Shown: in pieces, positions 1 to 9,095 of the stretch | How positions within the stretch are numbered: the stretch's first letter is position 1 | Layout of the letters: each line of letters begins with the position of its first letter | NCBI GenBank assembly: GCA_002747735.1 | Contig: PDQE01000047.1 | Span: forward strand, 1 to 21,012 | Length of the DNA stretch: 21,012 nt | Origin: Flavobacteriales bacterium | GTDB taxonomy: Bacteria; Bacteroidota; Bacteroidia; Flavobacteriales; Flavobacteriaceae | Direction of reading: 5' to 3' | Notes under the pieces: model-generated | Database searches by the model: none | What the model was told of the DNA's origin: nothing | The model's input: the letters and a program-made list of their open reading frames with translations, nothing else | Translations under genes and position numbers: made by a program

Positions 1-377
1 AGTTTTGGCAATCCGTCAGGTTTATAAGGTTTTAATTGAAAACCTCTAATTAAATTTTTATCATCTAAAGAAAGTACAAAATCTAAAACGCCATTTTTAA
101 AAGTAGCCCTATACACATGGGTATTCTTATTGGCATCAATTATATTTATATTTTTTAATTCTTCAAATTGTAAAGCTATTGATTTAAAAAAACCAGCAGA
201 TTGTTCCTGAGAAATAGCTTTCTTCATTTCGTCGTTATACATATAAAAGATAGAATCATAAGCAGCATCATTGTAAAAATCCATAAACTGTTGTGAAACA
301 ATTTTATAGTTATCAAGAGTGCTTTGCGAAAAGGCAAGCATCGGCACAAAAAACAATATGCAAATTGATTTTATCAT
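1..377 (-). CDS. Secreted DUF3887-like protein, C-terminus cut by window edge
   Basis: The frame opens at ATG 377-375 and stays open for 125 codons to the left edge, so the C-terminus is missing. It begins with a signal peptide (MIKSICILFFVPMLAFSQ, probable cleavage after residue 16-18). The mature part, with residues such as FMDFYNDAAYDSIFYMY and later a stretch ending in GFQLKPY, resembles the DUF3887 domain that often precedes a serine hydrolase (class C beta-lactamase-like or alpha/beta hydrolase) in Bacteroidota. Whether a hydrolase domain follows cannot be seen. The start codon overlaps the sucA stop as ATGA, which implies co-transcription and translational coupling with sucA. The family call rests on remembered pattern only; the signal peptide and the overlap are directly visible. 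Confidence 0.65.
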   Translation of the reverse strand, partial: MIKSICILFFVPMLAFSQSTLDNYKIVSQQFMDFYNDAAYDSIFYMYNDEMKKAISQEQSAGFFKSIALQFEELKNINIIDANKNTHVYRATFKNGVLDFVLSLDDKNLIRGFQLKPYKPDGLPK

Positions 378-3109
378 TTGCTAAAAACCAAATCTATAAC
401 ACGCTGTTGTCTTTGTTTAAACCTTGCACTACTTCCTGCTGCGGGTACCGCGTAATACGGCCTACTGGCCACCTCTAATTTTACCAAATTAAAACGCTGT
501 AACATATAGCTCCACGCTCCCATGTTTTGAGGTTCTTCCTGTGCCCAAACGTAAGTATTTACATTTTTATAGCCCTTAATAATTTTTTCTATTTTTTCTT
601 CGTCTAATGGAAACAGTTGTTCAACTCTTATAAATGCAATGTCTTCACGTTTGTTTTTTTCTCTTTCAGCTAAGAGGTCGTAATAGAACTTACCGGAGCA
701 AAAAACCAATTTCTTTACCTTGTTTTTGTTAATATTATCATCAATAACAGTTTTAAAACCACCTTCTGCCAACTCTTCAATAGTGGAAACAGCTTTTGGG
801 TGCCTTAATAAGCTTTTGGGCGTAAAAACAATAAGCGGTTTTCGGTAATTTCTTTTCATGTGCCTTCTTAGCAAATGATAAATATTGGCCGGTGTAGTAC
901 AATTGGCTACTATCATATTATCATTGGCACAAAGTTGCAGATAGCGTTCTATCCTTGCCGAAGAGTGTTCAGAGCCTTGACCTTCATATCCATGGGGCAG
1001 CAATACCACAATTCCATTTTGTAATTTCCATTTATCCTCTGCCGCAGAGATGTATTGGTCAAAAACTATCTGGGCTCCATTGCTAAAATCGCCAAACTGG
1101 GCTTCCCAAATGGTAAGCGTATTAGGGCTGGCCATGGCATAACCGTAATCAAAACCCAATACGCCGTATTCTGACAAAGATGAATTGTAGATATACATAA
1201 CACCCTTGTTCTTTGGGTTTTGATTGAGCATATTAATTCTTTCTTCGGAATCTTCATCTCGCAGAATGGCATGCCTGTGGCTAAAAGTGCCGCGTTCTAC
1301 ATCTTGTCCGGAAATACGCACATTAAATCCTTCTTCTAATAAGGAACCATAAGCAAGGGTTTCTGCCATACCCCAATCCAACTCATTCTTTTCCATCATT
1401 TCTGCCCTACCCCGCAATATTCTTTCGGCTTTTCTTAAAAAACTGGCTCCTTTTGGCACTGAAGAAATGACCTTGGCTATTTCGCGAAGATTTTTTTCAG
1501 GATAGGTGGTGTCTTCTTCTTTGAGTATATCTGCCAGCCCGGCTCTGACAAAATCTTCCCATATTTTTGGCATAAAGGGCTTTACATAAGCAGTTTTGTC
1601 TTTTTTTGCCAATTCGTATTGCTCTTCTAGAAAATTTTTAAAATCTTCTTTTATTTTTTTGTCATAGGCATCGTCAATGATGTTTTGTGCTTTGAGCTTT
1701 TGGGCGTAAATGTCTCTGGCATTGGTGTGTTTGGCAATAGCTTTATAAAGATGAGGTTGGGTAAATCTGGGCTCATCCCCCTCATTATGTCCGTATTTTC
1801 TATATCCCAGTAAATCTATAAAAACATCACGTTTAAAACGCATCCTAAACTCCAAAGCCATTTCTGTACCGTGAACTACGGCTTCCACATCATCTGAATT
1901 GATATGTAATACCGGAGAAAGTGTTACTTTTCCCACATCCGTACAATAGGTACTGGAACGGGCATCTAAATAATTAGTGGTAAACCCAATTTGATTATTT
2001 ACTACTATATGTACGGTGCCACCGGTTTTATAGCCGTTTAATTTAGACATTTGGATTACTTCATACACTATGCCCTGACCGGCAATGGCTGCATCACCAT
2101 GAATAAGAATGGGTAAAATTTTAGAATCGTCACTGTTGAATTTATTGTCAATTTTAGCCCGGGTAATACCTTCTGCCACCGCATCTACGGTTTCTAAATG
2201 AGAAGGATTGGGCACCAAATTCATTTTTATAACCTTGTCATTCTGATAGTTCTTATATAGCGTTTGGCCGAGGTGATATTTTACATCGCCATCAAAATCA
2301 TCTTCTTCAAAATCCTTGCCTTCAAATTCACTAAACAGTTCTCTTACCGGTTTTCTAAACAGATTAATTAAAGTATTTAGCCTGCCCCTGTGAGCCATTC
2401 CTACTACACATTCCTGTAATTGAAATTCATTTACAGCTTTGTAAAGCATATTGCTCAAAGCAGGAATAAGGGATTCGCCCCCTTCCAGAGAGAAACGTTT
2501 TTGGCCTACAAATTTTGTTTGCAGAAATTGTTCAAAAAGTACCGCCTGATTAAGTTTAGACAGGATGTACTTCTTTTTTTCGGCATCGTAGTTGGGATGG
2601 TTGTCGTTTTTATTAAGTTGATCCTGCCACCATTGTATCTCTTGTGGCTGGCGGATGTACATGTATTCTACACCAATAGCTTCGCAATAGATAGCTTCGA
2701 GATGTTCAACAATTTTTCTCAGTGTAGCATTTCCTATGCCTAAAATTTCACCGGCATCAAAAACCGTGTCTAAATCGTTTTTAGACAAACCAAAATTTTC
2801 AATGGCCAAGGTAGGGGCGTATTTTCTTCTGGTTCTTACGGGATTGGTTTTTGTAAATAAATGACCTCTGGAGCGATAACCGTTTATGAGTTCCAGCACC
2901 TGAAACTCCTTGTGTACATGTTCCGGAACTTCCAGTTGGGTATAATCTGCACTACCGTTTTTTCCATAAGAAGTATTGGCAAAATCATAGCCTTGAAAAA
3001 AACTCCGCCAACTGGGCTCCACACTATCCGGATTTTTAAGGTATTTTTGATAGAGACTATCAATAAAATTAGCGTGTATGGCATTTAAAAAGGAAAAATT
3101 ATCCATCAT
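374..3109 (-). CDS. sucA: 2-oxoglutarate dehydrogenase E1 component
   Basis: This is the thiamine-diphosphate-dependent E1 subunit of the 2-oxoglutarate dehydrogenase complex of the TCA cycle; it decarboxylates 2-oxoglutarate and passes the succinyl group to the E2 lipoyl domain. At 911 aa it is full length for the family. The N-terminal E1o helix (NFSFLNAIHANFIDSLYQKY, residues 4-23) is present. MAHRGRLNTL lies near 238-247, the ThDP/Mg site GDAA at 338-341 with NNQIGFTT at 371-378, followed by a transketolase-like pyrimidine domain and a C-terminal E1 domain ending in RVIDLVFSK. The start may be either of two adjacent ATGs (3109 or 3106). No sucB (E2) gene follows; the next frame is the DUF3887-like gene with a 4-nt overlap, so E2 must be encoded elsewhere or further left. 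A promoter candidate sits just upstream. Confidence 0.97.
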   Translation of the reverse strand: MMDNFSFLNAIHANFIDSLYQKYLKNPDSVEPSWRSFFQGYDFANTSYGKNGSADYTQLEVPEHVHKEFQVLELINGYRSRGHLFTKTNPVRTRRKYAPTLAIENFGLSKNDLDTVFDAGEILGIGNATLRKIVEHLEAIYCEAIGVEYMYIRQPQEIQWWQDQLNKNDNHPNYDAEKKKYILSKLNQAVLFEQFLQTKFVGQKRFSLEGGESLIPALSNMLYKAVNEFQLQECVVGMAHRGRLNTLINLFRKPVRELFSEFEGKDFEEDDFDGDVKYHLGQTLYKNYQNDKVIKMNLVPNPSHLETVDAVAEGITRAKIDNKFNSDDSKILPILIHGDAAIAGQGIVYEVIQMSKLNGYKTGGTVHIVVNNQIGFTTNYLDARSSTYCTDVGKVTLSPVLHINSDDVEAVVHGTEMALEFRMRFKRDVFIDLLGYRKYGHNEGDEPRFTQPHLYKAIAKHTNARDIYAQKLKAQNIIDDAYDKKIKEDFKNFLEEQYELAKKDKTAYVKPFMPKIWEDFVRAGLADILKEEDTTYPEKNLREIAKVISSVPKGASFLRKAERILRGRAEMMEKNELDWGMAETLAYGSLLEEGFNVRISGQDVERGTFSHRHAILRDEDSEERINMLNQNPKNKGVMYIYNSSLSEYGVLGFDYGYAMASPNTLTIWEAQFGDFSNGAQIVFDQYISAAEDKWKLQNGIVVLLPHGYEGQGSEHSSARIERYLQLCANDNMIVANCTTPANIYHLLRRHMKRNYRKPLIVFTPKSLLRHPKAVSTIEELAEGGFKTVIDDNINKNKVKKLVFCSGKFYYDLLAEREKNKREDIAFIRVEQLFPLDEEKIEKIIKGYKNVNTYVWAQEEPQNMGAWSYMLQRFNLVKLEVASRPYYAVPAAGSSARFKQRQQRVIDLVFSK

Positions 3110-3135
3110 GTAGAATTTGCTTGAGATGATAATAA

Positions 3136-3143
3136 CAAAAATA
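3136..3143 (-). promoter_or_regulatory. Candidate sucA promoter -7 box
   Basis: On the minus strand the sequence reads TATTTTTG, an exact match to the Bacteroidota -7 consensus TAnnTTTG. A TTTT resembling the -33 TTTG element lies 16 nt upstream of it. Transcription would start near 3130, giving a leader of about 20 nt before the sucA ATG. The upstream box is imperfect, so this is a moderate prediction. The rest of 3110-3365 holds no gene that I can support. Confidence 0.4.
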
Positions 3144-3365
3144 CAATAATTATTGGGATAAAAGAATTTTTAAGAGAGACAGATTTTGTTAATTAGAAAT
3201 TGATTTTTTTTAGAATGAAATTTGTCATATACCCATAGTAGCTTGCAATGGACTTTGTTATAAACCGAGAGTGTAAACTTAACTCTGTCTAAAGGATTAA
3301 TATATTTAATAAAAAAAGACAGAAGATGAGCAAAAAAGAATTAACCGAATTCAGGTCATAAAATA

Positions 3366-4208
3366 TTATTTTATTTTTACCGGCTCATACTTGTAAATAT
3401 GTATATCGCGTTGTGGAAACGGAATACTAATACCGTGTTCTATAAACAATTTATTTATTTTAAAATGCAGTTCGCTTTTCTGGTGTACAGCTTCATAACA
3501 ATCTTTTACGGTAAAGACAATTCTAAAATTTAAAGAACTGTCTGCAAATTCTGTAAAAAATATACTTGGCGGTGGTGTTTGCAAAATACCTTCAACTAAT
3601 TGGGTAGCTTTTAATAGCACCTCTCTCACCAATTCTACATCACTGCCATAAGCTACCCCAACACTTATTTCTTCACGAGTTATTTCTCCATTCTGTGTCC
3701 AATTGTAAAGCATATTGGTTAAGTAAAAATGATTGGGTATTATAAGCACTTTATTTCCTCTTGTAATAGCTTTTGTAGTACGTAGACTAATCTTTTCTAC
3801 ACGTGCCATTTTACCCTCCATCTCAATAACATCACCTACATGCAGAGTCTGGTCTAATAAAATAAAGATACCGCTGATAATATCTTGAAAAAAGGTTTGT
3901 AGTGCTAAACCAACACCTAACAACAAGGCTGCCGCACCAGTTATAATTGCTGTAACTTTAACACCGTTGGCCGATAAAATTGCCAATAAAATAATTAGAA
4001 ATATAAAATACTTTAAGTAACTAAAAACACTTATAAACTTTGTTTTGTCGTTCTCCGGCAACTTACGTGTAACTACTTTTCTTATTAACCTTAACAAAAA
4101 GCTGGTAATTACAAATGCCACGATGATAACAACAAGTGTTTTTATAGATAAACTGCCATTTTCACCAATAGAAACAGAATAGTTAAGAATGTTGTTTAGT
4201 GTTTCCAT
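3366..4208 (-). CDS. MscS-family mechanosensitive ion channel
   Basis: This is a small-conductance mechanosensitive channel of the inner membrane that would release solutes on hypo-osmotic shock. The 280-aa protein has three predicted membrane helices (about 22-42, 60-80 and 85-118). The third is the pore helix, with the Ala/Gly-rich packing motif GAAALLLGVGLALQ (91-104) and the hinge continuation FQDIISGIFILLDQ (107-120). The beta domain follows (HVGDVIEMEGKMARVEKISL, 123-142, then LIIPN at 155-159), and then the alpha/beta vestibule. This is the minimal MscS length class, with no extra N-terminal helices. It lies 285 nt downstream of the antiporter gene on the same strand, so it could be a distal member of that ion-transport cluster or an independent gene. 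No strong terminator or promoter was found in that gap. Confidence 0.93.
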   Translation of the reverse strand: METLNNILNYSVSIGENGSLSIKTLVVIIVAFVITSFLLRLIRKVVTRKLPENDKTKFISVFSYLKYFIFLIILLAILSANGVKVTAIITGAAALLLGVGLALQTFFQDIISGIFILLDQTLHVGDVIEMEGKMARVEKISLRTTKAITRGNKVLIIPNHFYLTNMLYNWTQNGEITREEISVGVAYGSDVELVREVLLKATQLVEGILQTPPPSIFFTEFADSSLNFRIVFTVKDCYEAVHQKSELHFKINKLFIEHGISIPFPQRDIHIYKYEPVKIK

Positions 4209-4493
4209 ATTTATTTTTTAAAGTTTATTTGTACAATTTTAACGATGAACTCATTTTTACTTCTTCTATCTCCCTCCTAAAAAACGGCCCAAATTTATTC
4301 ATATTTTGTTACTTTTTTACTCACAGCCTCTCATGACTTCTAAAAAGTGCCTCATCTGAACAAATTTTATCTCATCTTCGGTTAAAAACAAAAAGTAAAG
4401 ATGTAGAATTTCAATGGCGTAACCCATTATGCAATATGTTTCTCATTTTAAGACAAAACAAACTTTGGCCATTATCGTTTTGTAATTTAAATA

Positions 4494-5750
4494 TTATTCT
4501 ATTGTGGGTGCTTTCCATTTTATAGAGCCAACGGGGGTGTTTTTTACTTTGTTAATCTTGGTGTTGGAACGTTTTTTATCATAAATCATGGCAAACGTCA
4601 TTATTAAACTGGTACCAATTATTATAAACAATAAAATACCCGGTTCAAAAGATGCAATGGCGGCTTCTTCCGGAATAGCATAAAATAGCAAAACGGTTAT
4701 TAAACCTCTTGGTGCAATAAACAACTGCGGGGTAATGTCACTTCCTAAAAATAACCGCAATAAGACGAACCGTATAATGTAGATAGATGCGATTATCAAC
4801 AGGCTAATTAATGCTACATCTAAGTTAAACAAAGATGATACCGCAATGGTTAACCCAAAAATCACAAAGAAAAAGGTGCGTACTACAAATGCAGTTTCTA
4901 ATGTAATAATATGTAGTTCGTGATATATTTGGTGGGCTTTGGAATATTCTAAAAATTTAGAAAGTCTTCCTGAAAAGAATAGTTTCATATTGGCAATTAC
5001 CAGCCCAAAAATTAAAATAATAATTAACGATGACAGGTGCATCTTTTTACCTAATGCATACAACAACAAAAGAACTGCAATTAGCAAAAATAATTTGGCT
5101 TGGCTTTTCATCTTCTGAAATATTAAGATAATCAGGTAACTTGCTACAACAGAAACTACCACGGTAAGTACCAGATTACCTGCAAAGCCAACAACACCGC
5201 CGGTTTTTTCCGGATTAAATTTGTCTGCCAGAAAGTAAAACATCATAATACCTAAAATATCAGAAAACGTACTCTCATAAATATGAAATTCTTTTTTGTG
5301 ACTCACCAGTTCTGTAACACTGGGTATAATTATAGCACTTGACAGAATTGATAAAGGTGTGGCATACATCCATGCAGATTCCATTGTCATCTCAGGAATA
5401 AACTGGTACAAGAGTAATGCCGCAACCCAAGCCGATGCCACCAACCCAATGAGTGCTATTATCAACGATTTAAATATAGGCATTAGTTTTTCCCGCTTTA
5501 GTTCTAACTCCAATGCAGCCTCAAGTACAATCATGATTAAACCAAAAATACCCAGCACTTCTAATATGGGTAAAAAGTTGAGTTCCTCTGTAGTGAAATA
5601 ATCAACCACATACTGTAAGCCTACCCCCAGCACAATGAGCATTAGTACAGAAGGGATGTTGGTTTTTTTGGAAAGACCATTAAAAATAAATGAAATAATG
5701 ATGATTAGCGAAACTTCTATAATAAGGTTATAAGACGAAAATATTTCCAT
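4494..5750 (-). CDS. CPA-type cation:proton antiporter
   Basis: This 418-aa integral membrane protein has about 12 hydrophobic segments and a short charged C-terminus, typical of monovalent cation/proton antiporters (Na+/H+ exchanger domain, CPA superfamily). It would exchange Na+ or K+ for H+ across the inner membrane. The discontinuous-helix region reads TPLSILSSAIIIPSVTEL (131-148), where CPA1 members usually carry a DP pair. The ion-binding helix reads YESTFSDILGIMMFY (158-172), with Ser163-Asp164 where NhaP/NHE proteins have Asn-Asp. No cytosolic nucleotide-binding (RCK/TrkA) domain is present. The start ATG is 2 nt after the stop of the upstream MscS-like gene, so they are co-transcribed. 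Ion specificity cannot be read from the sequence. Confidence 0.88.
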   Translation of the reverse strand: MEIFSSYNLIIEVSLIIIISFIFNGLSKKTNIPSVLMLIVLGVGLQYVVDYFTTEELNFLPILEVLGIFGLIMIVLEAALELELKREKLMPIFKSLIIALIGLVASAWVAALLLYQFIPEMTMESAWMYATPLSILSSAIIIPSVTELVSHKKEFHIYESTFSDILGIMMFYFLADKFNPEKTGGVVGFAGNLVLTVVVSVVASYLIILIFQKMKSQAKLFLLIAVLLLLYALGKKMHLSSLIIILIFGLVIANMKLFFSGRLSKFLEYSKAHQIYHELHIITLETAFVVRTFFFVIFGLTIAVSSLFNLDVALISLLIIASIYIIRFVLLRLFLGSDITPQLFIAPRGLITVLLFYAIPEEAAIASFEPGILLFIIIGTSLIMTFAMIYDKKRSNTKINKVKNTPVGSIKWKAPTIE

Positions 5751-5752
5751 AA

Positions 5753-6454
5753 TTAACAGGTATTAGATGTTACGTTGATTTCTTTTTGATGTAAGTAGTC
5801 TATAATTTGCTCCAGTTGAGCTCCTTCTTCTAAACTAAACTCTATTTGTAAACTACCATTGTCTTTGGGCACATAAATAGGGGGCGTACTAAAATCGACT
5901 AATGGATTACTAAATAGGCTATCTATTAAAATTTCTTTTTGCTCCGGATTTTGCAAATACATTATTTTTTTTGTTACACCGTGTATTTTGTAGTCAACCT
6001 TAAAACTATTGCTATGCAAGTTTGAGTAGGGCAGGTATTGTTCAGTATTGCCAGATTTTAAGTTTATGCCAAAATAATTAAGAGATTGAATCTCCCCTTC
6101 TAATGTTTTTGTAATCAAATATGCTCCTTTTGTTAATAATGGGTTAAACTGTAACACCAACCCGCTAAAATAATTCTTTAGTGATGGAAAGAAAAACACG
6201 ATAGAAGCAAGCAAAATAATTCCATTAATTTTATAATCTATCAGTACAAAAATCAAAATTAATATAACAAGGCTTAAAGGCAAATAGATAAGTTTTAATT
6301 TTCTAAAAAAACGATTTGTTTTTTGTTTGGCAAGTTTTCGTTTCAGGCTATTTACCACGGCTCTTTGTATGCCATTAATAATTACATTTAATACTATTAA
6401 CACTATTAGTACTCTTAAAAAGTATGCCCATGTTATATGCTCTAAATTCATCAT
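5753..6454 (-). CDS. Divergent MscS-like membrane protein
   Basis: A 233-aa membrane protein I assign to a divergent MscS-like fold from its architecture. Three hydrophobic helices lie at about 10-27, 54-72 and 77-90. The last runs into FFPSLKNYFSGLVLQFNP (87-104), which aligns in pattern with the end of the MscS pore helix. A beta-domain-like segment follows: KGAYLITKTLEGEIQSLNYF (109-128), then QYLPYSNL (139-146), matching the MscS layout of 'gd-i-v-G-v-i--I' followed by 'ipNs-l'. The C-terminal vestibule domain is short. The alanine/glycine-packed pore helix of true MscS is replaced by bulky residues, so it may not conduct in the same way. Its ATG overlaps the ATPase stop (ATGA), and the antiporter starts 2 nt after its own stop: a tightly coupled three-gene unit. 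Confidence 0.6.
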   Translation of the reverse strand: MMNLEHITWAYFLRVLIVLIVLNVIINGIQRAVVNSLKRKLAKQKTNRFFRKLKLIYLPLSLVILILIFVLIDYKINGIILLASIVFFFPSLKNYFSGLVLQFNPLLTKGAYLITKTLEGEIQSLNYFGINLKSGNTEQYLPYSNLHSNSFKVDYKIHGVTKKIMYLQNPEQKEILIDSLFSNPLVDFSTPPIYVPKDNGSLQIEFSLEEGAQLEQIIDYLHQKEINVTSNTC

Positions 6455-8781
6455 TTAGTTAATATTTGGTTTTTAGACAATATAATACTTTCAACATCAA
6501 AAATCACCACAGGGTTTATATACAAACTACCTTTTCGGGTTCTTAACAACACCTTGGTATTTATTAATCTTTTTAATGCTGATTTATAGGTATCTTCATA
6601 ATGTTTACCTACTACCAATTGTTTCATTATATACTCTGTGGTGGTTTTAAATAAAAGAATGTGTTTTAGTATTACTTCTTCGTATTTGGTAAAGAACTCC
6701 GGCAGGCTTTGAATTACCTCTTTTTTAAAATATAACTTGTCTGTATCTTTAACATAAGTGTTGTATGTCCAGGACTGTAATATTTCTCCTAAATTATAGC
6801 TATTTTTAGCCGCAATTTTTTTTATTATTTTTTTTATTTTGTTTTCGTTTAAAGGTTCCTCTTTATCATCAACCAACGTTCGTTGAGATGCCCCATGGCG
6901 TAGCATAATTGCAATAAATATTTCTTTTTTAGAAGCTTTTGAAACATCAATAGTAGTACTAAAAATATTTTTAAAACCGAAACGCACATTTAAGTATTGG
7001 TACATTAAAGATGATATTGAAGCAATGACTAATATATCGTCCGATTCGTCTTCAATAAATTTAATCAAGGCCCTTACATTGTTTAAAAAACTCTGTTGAG
7101 AATCGTGCCATAGCTCTAAATCGTCAATAAGCACTATGGGACGCGTGCTTTTTATGTTGTTGTTTTTTATGTAAGACAGTGCTTCTTTTAAATTATAGGT
7201 AGTAGCAAATTTACGTCCGTCAATGGTAGCTGTACTATTGGGTTTAAGACTAACTATGTGTTTGTTGTTATTAAGTTTTGATACGTAATTTATAAAAGTA
7301 GATTTACCACTTAAACAACTGCCGTAAACTAAAATAGATTTGGCAAAGTGAGACTCCCACTGCTTCATGGCTTTTACTGCTAAATTTTCCTGCTCTTTTC
7401 TATGAACCAAAAACAAATCGCCAATAAAACTTCTATTTAAGAATAAAGAATCATAGTGTCGGTCATTGTTTTTATACATACGCTCACTTATGCAATCTAC
7501 CACCTCTGTTAAATCTGTATCGGTTTCGATTTTTAAAGCATCCCTGTATGATTTATTAATTACGGAAAACTGTTCCTTTGCCGTTATTTTAAATTGATTG
7601 AGCAATGATTCGCCTTGTTGCGAAATAGCAGCATTTACCGGAATATCTAAAAACAATTTACCTCTTACCAAATTACTTATTTGTAACTCGTTGTTTATAT
7701 CTTTCAGTAAAGTTTCAATTTTGTTGCTTATTTCTGCTTTAAATTCAGCTATTTGCTTTTTAACAGGCAATATAGCAGTGCTGGATAATGTTTCTTCATC
7801 TGCTCTAAATTCAAGCCTGTTTTTTATATGGGTTATGTTTATACGCAGTATATTTCTTATATTGTTTTCTAACGTCAGAACATCCATAAGCTCTGGAAAA
7901 ACCTTATAGTCTATCCATTTTTGCACACTAACTTTTAAGTCGATTTCTCTAACCTGCAGATGAGATAATTTTGTGCTTATAGGAGGTGCCGTTGCAGTTA
8001 GTTTTAAAATAATGGGTTCCAGCCTTTCGCTTAAACCAGACAAGTGGTTTTCTGCATTAATCTCCAGAATGTTGTTTAATTGTAATATAGCCTCTTTACT
8101 TATCAATTCTTCTTGCGACAATTGTGCCACATTTTGTGCTGCAGAATCTATAAACAGGGTGCTTTTACGGCAAAATGTACCAATAGCATCCTTTATGCCG
8201 GCAATGTGCAAGGTGGCCTCGTTCAAATGCGAATAGGTACTTTTTATCGTTTTTATTTGCGTTAAAATAGTTTTTAATTGAGACTCATAAACCGGCCAGG
8301 GATTACGAAAAAGCTCTGTGGTTTTAATCAGTTTAGCAGTTTTTTTAAACTTGGATTTTATGGTTAAAATTTCCTCATCAATATGCTGGTTTATTGTTGT
8401 TGTAGCCTCTGCTAATAAAGATTTGGAGTTTTTAAAATAGTTATCTAACTCTTCTTTTGTAAGGTTGTTTTCGGCACTTAAAATAGTGCCTTTACAAGTC
8501 TCCAGATAAATATCTCTACACAGCAGTGCAAATGATTTGTAATATTCCGGCAATATGTAGTTTATGGCATAGGCTTTATAAAGTACCGAAGCCTCTTTCT
8601 CAAAAATTAATTCTTGTGACAGATTTCCGTTTTTAATAAAATCTTTAAGTAGCGTATTGCAATCTTTTAATATGAATTTTTGCAATTCATCAGTGTTTGT
8701 TATACCTTCAACAAGCTCTTTTAAGTCATTAAAACCGGCTTGTAATGATGCAATACTTATGTTAGCTGGTTGGTTTTTCAT
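6451..8781 (-). CDS. Large P-loop ATPase of unassigned family, first gene of an ion-transport operon
   Basis: A 776-aa soluble protein with no signal peptide or membrane helix. Residues 1-470 are mostly charged, Leu/Lys/Glu-rich helical sequence with coiled-coil character. A P-loop NTPase core follows: Walker A GSCLSGKST (487-495) and Walker B IVLIDDLELW (549-558) with paired Asp and a downstream Glu. A probable sensor-like Ser pair occurs in LVIASISSLM. The C-terminal ~80 residues (around 690-765) look like a winged-helix lid, as in AAA+/STAND ATPases. I do not recognise a named family. It is followed with an ATGA overlap by a divergent MscS-like protein, then by a cation antiporter, suggesting an ATP-driven or ATP-sensing regulator of membrane ion flux. 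That role is inference from context; the NTPase motifs are directly visible. Confidence 0.75.
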   Translation of the reverse strand: MKNQPANISIASLQAGFNDLKELVEGITNTDELQKFILKDCNTLLKDFIKNGNLSQELIFEKEASVLYKAYAINYILPEYYKSFALLCRDIYLETCKGTILSAENNLTKEELDNYFKNSKSLLAEATTTINQHIDEEILTIKSKFKKTAKLIKTTELFRNPWPVYESQLKTILTQIKTIKSTYSHLNEATLHIAGIKDAIGTFCRKSTLFIDSAAQNVAQLSQEELISKEAILQLNNILEINAENHLSGLSERLEPIILKLTATAPPISTKLSHLQVREIDLKVSVQKWIDYKVFPELMDVLTLENNIRNILRINITHIKNRLEFRADEETLSSTAILPVKKQIAEFKAEISNKIETLLKDINNELQISNLVRGKLFLDIPVNAAISQQGESLLNQFKITAKEQFSVINKSYRDALKIETDTDLTEVVDCISERMYKNNDRHYDSLFLNRSFIGDLFLVHRKEQENLAVKAMKQWESHFAKSILVYGSCLSGKSTFINYVSKLNNNKHIVSLKPNSTATIDGRKFATTYNLKEALSYIKNNNIKSTRPIVLIDDLELWHDSQQSFLNNVRALIKFIEDESDDILVIASISSLMYQYLNVRFGFKNIFSTTIDVSKASKKEIFIAIMLRHGASQRTLVDDKEEPLNENKIKKIIKKIAAKNSYNLGEILQSWTYNTYVKDTDKLYFKKEVIQSLPEFFTKYEEVILKHILLFKTTTEYIMKQLVVGKHYEDTYKSALKRLINTKVLLRTRKGSLYINPVVIFDVESIILSKNQILTK

Positions 8782-9095
8782 TTTTTATACAAAACTCTTT
8801 CGTAAGAACAATTTAAACAAAATATGGCAGATGCTCCGTTTTTATTTACAATATTAACTAATTTTTCTACAGTTGTATTGTTTAGCAGTGGTAATATATG
8901 CAAATCACAGGATGTTTTTAACATTTTTTACTTTTTCTTACACACTTTATAAGTATTTGTTTGATTTATCAGGAGAAAGTATCAAAACTTTTAAAAAGAT
9001 TAAAACGGTATGATGAATTAAAAAACAAACTTGCCTGCCCAGCAGAAAAAATCAAAAAATAGTTCACTACCGGTATCTTAAATGATTAGCTCAAA

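Noticed and set aside
2420..2743. 107-codon plus-strand frame opposite sucA
   Set aside because: Antisense shadow of the strongly supported sucA gene; the translation is hydrophobic low-complexity with no family resemblance. The same applies to the other antisense frames within sucA, the ATPase, sprE and the atp genes.
3326..3361. Short plus-strand frame MSKKELTEFRS with an AGAAG just before the ATG
   Set aside because: Eleven residues only, no upstream promoter and no sign of conservation; probably chance.
4290..4297. TAAATTTG on the minus strand as an MscS promoter
   Set aside because: It matches the -7 consensus, but no TTTG-like box lies at the right distance upstream, and such strings are frequent in AT-rich DNA.
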